Below are positions 50,000-57,853 of a stretch of 64,000 nt of DNA, piece after piece. The DNA lies in contig NZ_BMRM01000008.1 in assembly GCF_014648635.1 (NCBI RefSeq), forward strand, positions 186,001 through 250,000, in the 5' to 3' direction. The notes under the pieces were generated by a model that had not been told where the DNA came from, made no database searches, and worked only from the letters and a program-made list of their open reading frames with translations. The translations under genes were made by a program, and so were the position numbers. Numbering within the stretch: position 1 is the first letter of the stretch; each line of letters begins with the position of its first letter. This stretch comes from Streptomyces cinerochromogenes. Lineage in GTDB: Bacteria; Actinomycetota; Actinomycetes; Streptomycetales; Streptomycetaceae.

Positions 50000-50778
50000 T
50001 GTGCCGTCACCTCGCCTATCTGGGACCGGAAGAGCCGCTCGGCCGGGTCCTCGCGGAGCCCCCGCACAGTCTGGTCCGCCAGTCGTGGGCGCCGCGCCGG
50101 CAGCGGCACGGCACGGTCAACGCCGACGGTTTCGGCGTGGGCTGGTACACCGCGGAGGACCCCGTCCCGGCCCGCTACCGGCGGGCCGGGCCGATCTGGG
50201 CCGACCTGTCCTTCGCCGACCTGGCCCGGGTCGTGCGCTCGGGTGCCGTGCTCGCGGCCGTCCGGGACGCGACCCTCGCCGGGGCGGACGCCGAGGCCGC
50301 GGCGGCTCCGTTCGCGGCCGGGCGGTGGCTGTTCAGCCACAACGGGGCGATCGCGGGCTGGCCGGAGTCGGCCGCGCCCCTGGTCCCCGCGCTGCCGCCG
50401 GTCGACCTGCTGTCGCTCCAGGCCCGCACCGACTCGGCGTTCGTCTGGGCGCTCGTCCTGCACCGGCTGCGCTGCGGCGACGAACCCGACCAGGCCCTGG
50501 GCGAAACGGTGCGCCGGCTGGCCGTCGCCGCCCCCGCCTCCCGTCTCAACCTGCTGCTGACCGACGGAACCACGATCGCCGCCACCGCCTGGGGCGACTC
50601 GCTCTGGTACCGCACGGAGCCCGGCCGGAGCACGGTCGTCGCCTCGGAGCCGTACGACGACGACCCGCTCTGGCAGGAGGTCCCCGACCGCACCGTGCTC
50701 ACCGCGAGCCGCGCCGGCGTGCTGCTCGCTCCGCTGGAGGAACCGGCGGCCGTAACCCCGAAGGAGCCCTGCCGTTGA
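49999..50778 (+). CDS. egtC: Gamma-glutamyl hercynylcysteine sulfoxide hydrolase EgtC
   Basis: A 259-residue class II glutamine-amidotransferase-fold hydrolase that removes the Glu. It starts MCRHLAYLG, with Cys2 as the nucleophile after Met removal, and has NADGFGVGWY and LFSHNGAIAGWP. The start shares a base with the egtB stop; its own stop overlaps the egtD TTG. Confidence 0.95.
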   Translation: MCRHLAYLGPEEPLGRVLAEPPHSLVRQSWAPRRQRHGTVNADGFGVGWYTAEDPVPARYRRAGPIWADLSFADLARVVRSGAVLAAVRDATLAGADAEAAAAPFAAGRWLFSHNGAIAGWPESAAPLVPALPPVDLLSLQARTDSAFVWALVLHRLRCGDEPDQALGETVRRLAVAAPASRLNLLLTDGTTIAATAWGDSLWYRTEPGRSTVVASEPYDDDPLWQEVPDRTVLTASRAGVLLAPLEEPAAVTPKEPCR

Positions 50779-51737
50779 GCCCCCTGCACGTCACCCGTAC
50801 CCTCCCCGAGGACGCGACGGACGCCGCGCTGCGCGCCGACGTCCTGAACGGCCTCACCGCCTCCCCGAAGTGGCTGCCGCCGAAGTGGTTCTACGACGCC
50901 CGCGGCAGCGAGCTGTTCGAGCAGATCACCGGACTGCCCGAGTACTACCCCACGCGCGCCGAACGGGAGATCCTCGCCGCCCGCTCCGGTGAGATCGCCG
51001 CGGCGAGCGGTGCCCGCACCCTGGTCGAACTGGGCTCGGGCTCCTCGGAGAAGACCCGCTATCTGATCGAGGCCCTCCCCTCGCTCGCCGTCTACGTCCC
51101 GGTCGACGTCAGCGAGAGCGCCCTCGTCCAGGCCGGACAGGCCCTGATCGAGGAACGCCCGGACCTCGACGTCCACGCGCTGATCGCCGACTTCACCGCC
51201 CCGATGACCCTGCCCGCGACGCCGGGGCCCCGGCTGGTGGCGTTCCTCGGCGGCACGATCGGCAACCTGCTGCCCGCCGAACGCGCCGCGTTCCTGGCCT
51301 CGGTGCGCTCGCTGCTCGCCCCGGGCGACGGGCTGCTGCTCGGCACGGACCTGGTCAAGGACGAGTCGGTGCTGGTCCGGGCCTACGACGACGCGGCCGG
51401 GGTGACGGCCGCGTTCAACAAGAACGTGCTGGCCGTGGTCGACCGGGAACTGGGCGCCGACTTCGACCCGGACGCCTTCGACCACGTGGCTCTGTGGGAC
51501 GCCGAGCGGGAGTGGATCGAGATGCGGCTGCGCTCCCGGACCGCGCAGACGGTGAAGGTGCCCGCCCTGGATCTCGCCGTGGACTTCGCGGCGGGCGAGG
51601 AGCTGCGCACCGAGGTGTCGGCCAAGTTCCGCAAGGAGGGTGTGACGGCGGAACTGGCCGCGGCCGGACTGGGGTTGACCCACTGGTGGACGGACGCACA
51701 GGACCGCTTCGCGCTGTCGCTGAGCGTGGCCCGATGA
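50775..51737 (+). CDS. egtD: Histidine N-alpha-methyltransferase EgtD
   Basis: A 320-residue methyltransferase turning His into hercynine, the first committed step. WFYDARGSELFEQITGLPEYY is the substrate-site segment (first part WFYDARGSELFEQIT), LVELGSGSSEKTRYLIEAL binds SAM, and FLGGTIGNL is conserved. It starts at TTG 50775, overlapping the egtC stop (TTGA). No egtE follows; that lyase must be elsewhere or replaced. Confidence 0.96.
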   Translation: MSPLHVTRTLPEDATDAALRADVLNGLTASPKWLPPKWFYDARGSELFEQITGLPEYYPTRAEREILAARSGEIAAASGARTLVELGSGSSEKTRYLIEALPSLAVYVPVDVSESALVQAGQALIEERPDLDVHALIADFTAPMTLPATPGPRLVAFLGGTIGNLLPAERAAFLASVRSLLAPGDGLLLGTDLVKDESVLVRAYDDAAGVTAAFNKNVLAVVDRELGADFDPDAFDHVALWDAEREWIEMRLRSRTAQTVKVPALDLAVDFAAGEELRTEVSAKFRKEGVTAELAAAGLGLTHWWTDAQDRFALSLSVAR

Positions 51738-51746
51738 CCCCATGAC

Positions 51747-51776
51747 CCGGTGATCCGGTGACCGGTGATCCGGTGA
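51747..51776. repeat. Fifteen-base direct repeat
   Basis: Two exact adjacent copies of CCGGTGATCCGGTGA starting 10 bases after the egtD stop, with further diverged GGTGACC copies to 51790. It lies between convergent genes. Confidence 0.8.
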
Positions 51777-51816
51777 CCGGGTGACCGGGGTCCGAACGGT
51801 GGCCGGGGCCGTGCGG

Positions 51817-53073
51817 TCAGCCCACGTCCGGGGCGAGCGCCTCGGTGATCTTCCGTGAGGCGCGGCGGGCCTCGGTCGCCGGGTCCGCGCCGTTCAGCAC
51901 GCGGGTCATGTACTCCTTGATCGGGTTGTCGGCCTCCACGTCGGCCCACTGAGGGGTGTGGGGGGTCGCCCTGCCGTGCGCCGCGCCCGCGGCCATGGCG
52001 GCGACCCCCTCCTCGCCCGCGACCGCGCCGGCCAGTGTGGTCTTGTTGGGCACGTAGTTCATGGTGCGGGCGAGTTCGGTGTCCCATGTGGCTCCGGTGA
52101 GCGCCGCGACGACGGCGGTCGCGGCGAACTGGTCGTCGGTGTTGCGCGGGACGACCAGGTCGGAACCGCCGGTGAAGACGGCGCCGGGCCGCCCGGCGGT
52201 CCTGCCGGGCACGGGGAAGAAGCCGAGCCTGCCCTTCAGTTCCGGGTTCTTCCGCACGATCGACTGGGCGAGCCCTGGCACGGCGACGATCTGCGCGACC
52301 CGGCCCTCGGCGAACACCCCGGCCTGGGGCGGGTGTTCCTCGTCGGCGTCCGCGGGTCCCCGGCCGAGCGCCTGGAGCCTGCGGTAGAAGTCCATGCCGC
52401 GCAGGGCGGCCGGGGTGTCCAGGGTGCCCTGCCAGGCGTAGTCCTTCTCCCGGGCGAGGTCGCCGCCCTCGTCCCAGATGAAGCCGGAGAGCGTGTACCA
52501 GTCCTGTCCGGCGAGATAGATGCCCTGGTTGCCGCCGGAGTCGAGCTTCTCGGTGGCGGTGAGCCATGCGTCGCGGGTCTCGGGCGGGCGGGTGATGCCG
52601 GCCTGCTCGAACAGGTCCTTGCGGTAGATGACGACGCGGTTGGCCGCGTACCAGGGGATGCCGTACTGCTTGTTGCCGTCCTTGCCGGGCTGGGCGAGGC
52701 CGGGCAGCCACTTCTCCTTGCCCCAGTCCCGCATCGACTCCAGGGTGAGGTCCACGAGCCGGCCGCCGTCCGCGTACAGCGGCACCTGGGTGTTGCCGAC
52801 CTCGATGACGTCCGGGCCGTCGCCGGAGTCCGCCTTGAGCGCGGTGCGGACCTTCTCGACGATGCCGGTCCAGTCCTGGATGCGGATGTCGAGACGCAGG
52901 TCCTCGTGGGTGCGTTCGAAGTCCTCGGTGAACCGCTGCAGGAACTCCCGGGAGGCGCTGTCCTTCATCAGCCACACGGTGACGGTCTTCCGCTCGTGGT
53001 CGCCGGGGAGCATCCCGCAGGCGCTGACGAGGGTTCCGGTGACACAGACGAGGGCGAGCAGACGACGTCTCAC
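51817..53073 (-). CDS. Sugar ABC-transporter substrate-binding lipoprotein
   Basis: A 418-residue secreted lipoprotein: the signal ends LVSAC with lipid Cys19. The mature part is a cluster B/D binding protein (VTVWLMKDSASREFLQRF, GPDVIEVGNTQVPLYADGG, GKQYGIPWYA-like NKQYGIPWYAANRVV, VFTGGSDLVVPRNTDD). No permease or ATPase genes lie nearby, so it must work with a transporter encoded elsewhere. A DasR-like palindrome about 98 bases upstream suggests control by the GlcNAc/chitin regulator. Confidence 0.93.
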   Translation of the reverse strand: MRRRLLALVCVTGTLVSACGMLPGDHERKTVTVWLMKDSASREFLQRFTEDFERTHEDLRLDIRIQDWTGIVEKVRTALKADSGDGPDVIEVGNTQVPLYADGGRLVDLTLESMRDWGKEKWLPGLAQPGKDGNKQYGIPWYAANRVVIYRKDLFEQAGITRPPETRDAWLTATEKLDSGGNQGIYLAGQDWYTLSGFIWDEGGDLAREKDYAWQGTLDTPAALRGMDFYRRLQALGRGPADADEEHPPQAGVFAEGRVAQIVAVPGLAQSIVRKNPELKGRLGFFPVPGRTAGRPGAVFTGGSDLVVPRNTDDQFAATAVVAALTGATWDTELARTMNYVPNKTTLAGAVAGEEGVAAMAAGAAHGRATPHTPQWADVEADNPIKEYMTRVLNGADPATEARRASRKITEALAPDVG

Positions 53074-53170
53074 GAGGGGTCCTGTTCTGTCTGGCGGGAG
53101 TGCTGGGACAGGGAAGGGGGGCCCGACGTGGGGGGACGAGCGTGGGGCTCGTACGGGTGTGCTGGATTTT

Positions 53171-53182
53171 GGTATGGACCAA
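53171..53182. promoter_or_regulatory. DasR-like operator
   Basis: TGGTATGGACCA within TTTTGGTATGGACCAATG fits the known DasR consensus core TGGTCTAGACCA at 10 of 12 positions. It lies between the divergent binding-protein gene (start 53073) and the dodecin gene (start 53291). Confidence 0.6.
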
Positions 53183-53290
53183 TGCGGAGGTCAAGGGCTA
53201 CCGGCGGTTCGGCCGTGACGCCGTGCGGGCCGGGCGGGGATGCGGCACGGTGGAGTACGGCGTGACACACGCGCGGAGAGGAGCCCCCTC

Positions 53291-53506
53291 ATGACCCACC
53301 ACACCTACCGGCTCACCGAGATCGTCGGCAGCTCCCACGAGGGCGTCGACCAGGCCATCCGCAACGGCATCGAACGCGCCGGCCAGACCCTGCGCAACCT
53401 CGACTGGTTCGAGGTGACGCAGATCCGCGGCCAGCTGGCGAACGGGCAGGTCGAGCACTGGCAGGTGTGCCTCAAGGTGGGCTTCCGCATCGAGGACGGC
53501 GAGTGA
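53291..53506 (+). CDS. Dodecin
   Basis: A 71-residue flavin-storage protein that assembles as a dodecamer. YRLTEIVGSSHEGVDQAIRNGI and LRNLDWFEVTQIRGQ (with the flavin-stacking Trp) and VEHWQVCLKVGFRI match the family over its whole length. Start ATG 53291. The end of the gene has been tandemly duplicated. Confidence 0.95.
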   Translation: MTHHTYRLTEIVGSSHEGVDQAIRNGIERAGQTLRNLDWFEVTQIRGQLANGQVEHWQVCLKVGFRIEDGE

Positions 53507-53551
53507 CCCGGCCGGTCAGAATCGAGGACGGCGAGTGACCCGCCCGGTCAG
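53489..53551. repeat. Tandem duplication of the 3' end of the dodecin gene
   Basis: Thirty-one bases at 53489-53519, including the last codons and the TGA of dodecin, are repeated at 53521-53551 with one mismatch and a one-base spacer. The second copy reaches the stop of the convergent HAD gene. Confidence 0.9.
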
Positions 53552-54048
53552 GTACGCCCCTCCCGCTCCTGCGCCTCCTGGAGCGCGGCCGACCGCGCCG
53601 CCCAGCGGGCCCGTACGACGGTGAACCCGGCGCGTTCCGCGTCGTCGCACACCAGCTCGTCGTCGTCCACGAACACCCGGATCTCCCGGTCCCGGGCGAG
53701 CCGGCGCAGGATCTCCAGCTTGGTGAACCGGGCCGGCCGGCGGTCGGCGTTGCTCCGCATGAACACGCGCCCCTCGGGCAGGCCGTGGGCAGCGAGCCAG
53801 TCCAGCGTGTCCCGGCGGCACCGCTCGGGGCGGCCGGTGAGGTAGAGGACCTCGCACGCGCGGGCGCTCTCCACGGCCATCGCCACGCCCTCGGCGATCG
53901 GCGGGTCCTGGGGCGCGGCGGCGAAGAACGCGTCCCAGTCGCGCGGCCGGCTCTCCAGGAAGTGCTGGCGGTGCGCGGTGTCGGCCAGCGTGTTGTCGAG
54001 GTCGAACACGGCGAGCGGGCGCCGGCTGCTGTCTGTCACACCGGTCAC
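53548..54048 (-). CDS. HAD-family phosphatase (polynucleotide-kinase-3'-phosphatase-like)
   Basis: A 166-residue HAD hydrolase: motif I AVFDLDNTLADT, motif II VLYLTGRPERCR, Lys in FTKLEILRRLA and motif IV IRVFVDDDELVCDDAE. Short insert, no cap domain of note. Such proteins resemble the phosphatase half of T4 polynucleotide kinase or nucleotidases. The substrate is unknown. Its 3' end overlaps the second copy of the 31-base repeat by four bases. Confidence 0.85.
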   Translation of the reverse strand: MTGVTDSSRRPLAVFDLDNTLADTAHRQHFLESRPRDWDAFFAAAPQDPPIAEGVAMAVESARACEVLYLTGRPERCRRDTLDWLAAHGLPEGRVFMRSNADRRPARFTKLEILRRLARDREIRVFVDDDELVCDDAERAGFTVVRARWAARSAALQEAQEREGRT

Positions 54049-54134
54049 CCTAGCCAGCCCGGAGATCCCGGCAACCTCCGCGCCGCCGACGGCGACCGGA
54101 GGACGACGGAGCCGTCGAACATTCTGGAGGCCTC

Positions 54135-54191
54135 ATGCCCAACACCTCGATCTGGACCTGCGCGGGAATCCCCGGCCCGTCAGGGCGTTGA
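54135..54191 (+). CDS. 18-residue upstream ORF, possible leader peptide
   Basis: ATG 54135 sits four bases after a perfect TGGAGG. It encodes MPNTSIWTCAGIPGPSGR and stops at TGA 54189-54191, eight bases before the GTG of the LLM gene. The strong ribosome site contrasts with the poor one of the LLM gene, so the peptide may govern its translation. The single Cys at residue 9 could make it cysteine-responsive, as in some actinomycete sulfur-gene leaders; this is a guess. Confidence 0.4.
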   Translation: MPNTSIWTCAGIPGPSGR

Positions 54192-54199
54192 ACCCTTGC

Positions 54200-55207
54200 G
54201 TGAGCAGCTCAGTGATCAGCCGGACCCGGTTCTCCGTCCTCGACCGCTCCCGCACCCGTGAGGGCCACCCGCCCGCCGAGGCGCTGCGGGACACCGTCGC
54301 GCTGGCCCGGGAGGCGGAGGCGCTGGGCTACCACCGGTTCTGGGTCTCCGAGCACCACGGGGTGCCGGGGGTGGCCGGCTCCGCGCCGACCGTGCTGGCC
54401 GCCGCGGTCGCCGCGGCCACCCGCACCATCCGGGTCGGCACCGGCGGGGTCATGCTCCCCAACCACCGGCCCCTGGTCGTCGCCGAGCAGTTCGGGGTGC
54501 TGGAGGCGCTGTTCCCGGGGCGCATCGACATGGGGCTCGGCCGCTCCGTCGGCTTCACGGACGGGGTGCGCAGGGCGCTCGGCCGGGACAAGGGGGACGC
54601 CGAGGACTTCGCGGCACAGCTCGGGGAACTGCTGGACTGGTTCACGGGCGGCTCGCCGGCCGGGGTGCACGCGCGTCCCGCGGAGGGCCTGAGCGTGCCG
54701 CCGTTCGTGCTGGCCATGGGCGAGGGCGCGAAGATCGCGGCCCGCGCGGGCCTGCCCGTGGTCATCGGCGACCTGCGCGGCCGCGAGAAGATGCTGCGCG
54801 GGATCGACCAGTACCGTTCCCTGTTCCGCCCCTCCCCCTGGGCCGCCGAGCCGTACGTGGTGGTCTCCGGCACGGTCGCCGTCGCCGGCACCGCGGCCGA
54901 GGCGCGCCGGCTGCTGGTCCCCGAGGCCTGGTCGATGGCGTACTCCCGCACGCACGGCACCTTCCCGCCGCTCGCCCCCGCCGAGGAGGTCGAGGCCCGC
55001 ACGATGACCGCGAGGGAACGGGGCTTCTACGAGTCCGCTCTCGCCGGACACATCGCCGGCACCGCGGAGCAGGTCGCCCACGAGCTGGAGACGGTGCTGA
55101 AGGAGACGGGCGCGGAGGAGGTGCTCGTCACCACCAGCACCTACGACCGTACGGCCCTGCTGGACTCCTACCGGCGGCTCGCCGCGCTCTTCGCGCCCGG
55201 GCGGTGA
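54200..55207 (+). CDS. LLM-class flavin-dependent oxidoreductase
   Basis: A 335-residue luciferase-like monooxygenase: RFSVLDRSRTREG start, YHRFWVSEHHGVPGVAGSAP (the EHH signature), RIRVGTGG-like IRVGTGGVMLPNHRPL, and RIDMGLGRSVG. Members use FMNH2 from a separate reductase to oxidise sulfur, amine or carbon substrates. The start is GTG 54200 or GTG 54212; neither has a good ribosome site. The 18-codon ORF upstream may couple its translation. Confidence 0.9.
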   Translation: MSSSVISRTRFSVLDRSRTREGHPPAEALRDTVALAREAEALGYHRFWVSEHHGVPGVAGSAPTVLAAAVAAATRTIRVGTGGVMLPNHRPLVVAEQFGVLEALFPGRIDMGLGRSVGFTDGVRRALGRDKGDAEDFAAQLGELLDWFTGGSPAGVHARPAEGLSVPPFVLAMGEGAKIAARAGLPVVIGDLRGREKMLRGIDQYRSLFRPSPWAAEPYVVVSGTVAVAGTAAEARRLLVPEAWSMAYSRTHGTFPPLAPAEEVEARTMTARERGFYESALAGHIAGTAEQVAHELETVLKETGAEEVLVTTSTYDRTALLDSYRRLAALFAPGR

Positions 55208-55282
55208 GCGGCCCGAGATGCGATCCCGGCCGGCGGCGGTGACCCTGGGAGGGCAAGCCTGGAAGCGACGAGGAGGGCTGCC

Positions 55283-55471
55283 ATGTCCGTGATGGACAAG
55301 CTCAAGCAGATGCTCAAGGGGCACGAGGACGAGGCCGGCAAGGGCATCGACAGGTCCGGGGACTTCGTGGACGACAGGACGCAGGGCAAGTACAGCTCTC
55401 AGGTCGACACGGCGCAGGAGCAGCTGAAGAGGCAGCTCGGGGAAGACCGGGACACCCCTCCGCAGTCGTGA
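55283..55471 (+). CDS. MT0933/Rv0909-like antitoxin-family small protein
   Basis: A 62-residue acidic protein: MDKLKQMLKGHEDEAGKGID then VDDRTQGKYSSQVDTAQEQL, matching the MT0933-like family, which includes mycobacterial antitoxin Rv0909. ATG 55283 follows GAGGAGGGC. No toxin gene is adjacent, so the antitoxin role is doubtful here. Confidence 0.85.
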   Translation: MSVMDKLKQMLKGHEDEAGKGIDRSGDFVDDRTQGKYSSQVDTAQEQLKRQLGEDRDTPPQS

Positions 55472-55499
55472 CGCGGGGGGCGGTTAGAGTCTCCCCCCT

Positions 55500-57830
55500 A
55501 TGCACAGCCCACATGATCCGTACGTCCGCGTCCGCGGCGCCCGTGAGCACAACCTCAAGGGCGTCGACGTGGACATCCCCCGCGACGTACTGGCCGTGTT
55601 CACCGGCGTCTCCGGCTCCGGCAAGTCCTCCCTGGCGTTCGGCACGGTCTACGCCGAGGCCCAGCGGCGGTACTTCGAGTCGGTCGCGCCGTACGCACGC
55701 CGGCTGATCCACCAGGTCGGGGCCCCCAAGGTCGGTGAGATCACCGGGCTGCCGCCCGCGGTCTCGCTGCAGCAGCGCCGCGCGGCCCCCACCTCGCGTT
55801 CCTCGGTGGGCACGGTCACCAACCTCTCCAACTCGCTGCGCATGCTGTTCTCGCGCGCCGGCACCTATCCGCCCGGCGCCGAACGGCTCGATTCGGACGC
55901 GTTCTCGCCGAACACGGCCGCCGGCGCCTGCCCCGGGTGCCACGGTCTGGGCCGGGTGCACGAGACCACCGAGGAGCTGCTGGTCCCCGACCCCTCGCTG
56001 TCCGTCCGCGAGGGCGCGGTCGCGGCCTGGCCGGGCGCCTGGCAGGGCAAGAACCTGCGGGACATCCTGGACACGCTCGGCTACGACGTGGACCGGCCCT
56101 GGCGGGACCTGCCCGCCGAGCAGCGCGAGTGGATCCTGTTCACCGACGAGCAGCCGGTCGTCACCGTGCACCCGGTCCGGGACGCGGACCGCATCCAACG
56201 GCCCTACCAGGGCACCTACATGAGCGCCCGCCGGTACGTCCTCAAGACCTTCTCCGACACCAGGTCGGCGACCCTCAGGGCGAAGGCGGAACGCTTCCTG
56301 ACCAGCGCGCCCTGCCCGGCCTGCGGGGGCAGCCGGCTGCGGCCGGAGGCGCTTGCGGTGACCTTCGGCGGCCGGACCATCGCCGAGCTGGCCGCGCTGC
56401 CGCTGACCGACCTGGCGGGGCTGCTCGACGGCGGCGGCGAGACGGCCCGGGTGCTGACGGCCGACCTGAAGTCCCGGATCGCGCCGGTGGTCGAACTGGG
56501 CCTCGGCTACCTCAGTCTGGACCGGGCCGCTCCCACCCTCTCGGCGGGCGAGCTGCAACGGCTGCGGCTCGCCACCCAGTTGCGGTCCGGGCTGTTCGGC
56601 GTGGTGTACGTGCTGGACGAGCCGTCCGCCGGACTGCACCCTGCGGACACCGAGGCGCTGCTGACCGTGCTGGAGCGGCTCAAGGCGGCCGGGAACTCGG
56701 TGTTCGTGGTGGAACACCACCTGGACGTGGTGCGCGGTGCGGACTGGGTGGTCGACGTGGGCCCCGGGGCGGGCGAGCACGGCGGACGGGTGCTGTACAG
56801 CGGGCCGCCGGCCGAGCTGGCCTCGGTGGCGGAGTCGGCGACGGCCGTGTTCCTCTTCGACGAGTCGCCCGGGCCGGCCCGCGAGGTCCGGGAGCCGCGC
56901 GGCTGGCTGACGGTGGGTCCGGTGACCCGGCACAACCTGCGCGGGGTGACGGCCCGGTTCCCCGTCGGCGCGTTCACCGCGGTCACCGGCGTCTCCGGGT
57001 CCGGGAAGTCCACGCTCATCGGCGAGTTGACCGAGGACGTGCCGGGTGTCGAGCGCCTGGTCCGGGTCGACCAGAAGCCCATCGGACGTACCCCGCGGTC
57101 CAACCTGGCCACCTACACGGGCCTGTTCGACGTCGTACGGAAGGTGTTCGCCGGCACCGAGGAGGCGCGGGCACGCGGGTACGGGGTGGGGCGGTTCTCC
57201 TTCAACGTGGCCGGCGGACGCTGCGAGACCTGCCAGGGCGAGGGATTCGTCAGCGTGGAGCTGCTGTTCCTGCCCAGCACCTACGCGCCGTGCCCCGACT
57301 GCGGCGGCGCCCGCTACAACCCGCGGACGCTCCAGGTGGAATACCGGGGGCACAGCATCGCCGACGTGCTGGACCTGACCGTGGAGGCCGCCGCGGAGTT
57401 CTTCGCGGACACACCGGCCGCCGCCCGCAGCCTCGGCACCCTGCTCGACGTGGGCCTCGGCTATCTGCGGCTCGGCCAGCCCGCGACCGAGCTGTCCGGC
57501 GGGGAGGCGCAGCGGATCAAGCTGGCGAGCGAACTCCAGCGCGGGCGCCGGGGCCACACCCTGTACGTGCTGGACGAACCGACGACCGGACTGCACCCGG
57601 CCGATGTGGACGTGCTGATGGACCGGCTGCACGGGCTGGTCGACGCCGGGCACACGGTCGTCGTGGTGGAACACGACATGACGGTGGTCGCGGGCGCCGA
57701 CTGGGTGATCGACCTCGGCCCGGGCGGCGGCGACCGGGGCGGGCGGATCGTGGCGGCCGGCCCGCCGGCCCGGGTGGCCCGCGCGGAGGGCAGCGCCACC
57801 GGGCCGTATCTGGCACGGGTCATGCCCTGA
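55500..57830 (+). CDS. Short UvrA-like ABC ATPase (UvrA2/DrrC type)
   Basis: A 776-residue protein with two UvrA ATPase modules. Walker A sites: TGVSGSGKSSLAFGTVYAE and TGVSGSGKSTLIGELT. Signature motifs LSAGELQRLRLA and LSGGEAQRIKLASEL, Walker B VLDEPSAGLHPAD and VLDEPTTGLHPAD. Zinc CxxC pairs: ACPGCHG, CPACGGSR, CETCQGEGF, CPDCGG. At 776 residues it is about 200 shorter than UvrA, lacking the UvrB-binding region, like UvrA2 and the drug-resistance DrrC. It may protect DNA from bound drugs. ATG 55500 lies about 10 bases after a TTAGAGT -10-like box, so the mRNA may be leaderless. Confidence 0.9.
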   Translation: MHSPHDPYVRVRGAREHNLKGVDVDIPRDVLAVFTGVSGSGKSSLAFGTVYAEAQRRYFESVAPYARRLIHQVGAPKVGEITGLPPAVSLQQRRAAPTSRSSVGTVTNLSNSLRMLFSRAGTYPPGAERLDSDAFSPNTAAGACPGCHGLGRVHETTEELLVPDPSLSVREGAVAAWPGAWQGKNLRDILDTLGYDVDRPWRDLPAEQREWILFTDEQPVVTVHPVRDADRIQRPYQGTYMSARRYVLKTFSDTRSATLRAKAERFLTSAPCPACGGSRLRPEALAVTFGGRTIAELAALPLTDLAGLLDGGGETARVLTADLKSRIAPVVELGLGYLSLDRAAPTLSAGELQRLRLATQLRSGLFGVVYVLDEPSAGLHPADTEALLTVLERLKAAGNSVFVVEHHLDVVRGADWVVDVGPGAGEHGGRVLYSGPPAELASVAESATAVFLFDESPGPAREVREPRGWLTVGPVTRHNLRGVTARFPVGAFTAVTGVSGSGKSTLIGELTEDVPGVERLVRVDQKPIGRTPRSNLATYTGLFDVVRKVFAGTEEARARGYGVGRFSFNVAGGRCETCQGEGFVSVELLFLPSTYAPCPDCGGARYNPRTLQVEYRGHSIADVLDLTVEAAAEFFADTPAAARSLGTLLDVGLGYLRLGQPATELSGGEAQRIKLASELQRGRRGHTLYVLDEPTTGLHPADVDVLMDRLHGLVDAGHTVVVVEHDMTVVAGADWVIDLGPGGGDRGGRIVAAGPPARVARAEGSATGPYLARVMP

Positions 57831-57853
57831 GCCCCTGGTGGTCCACGCTCCCG

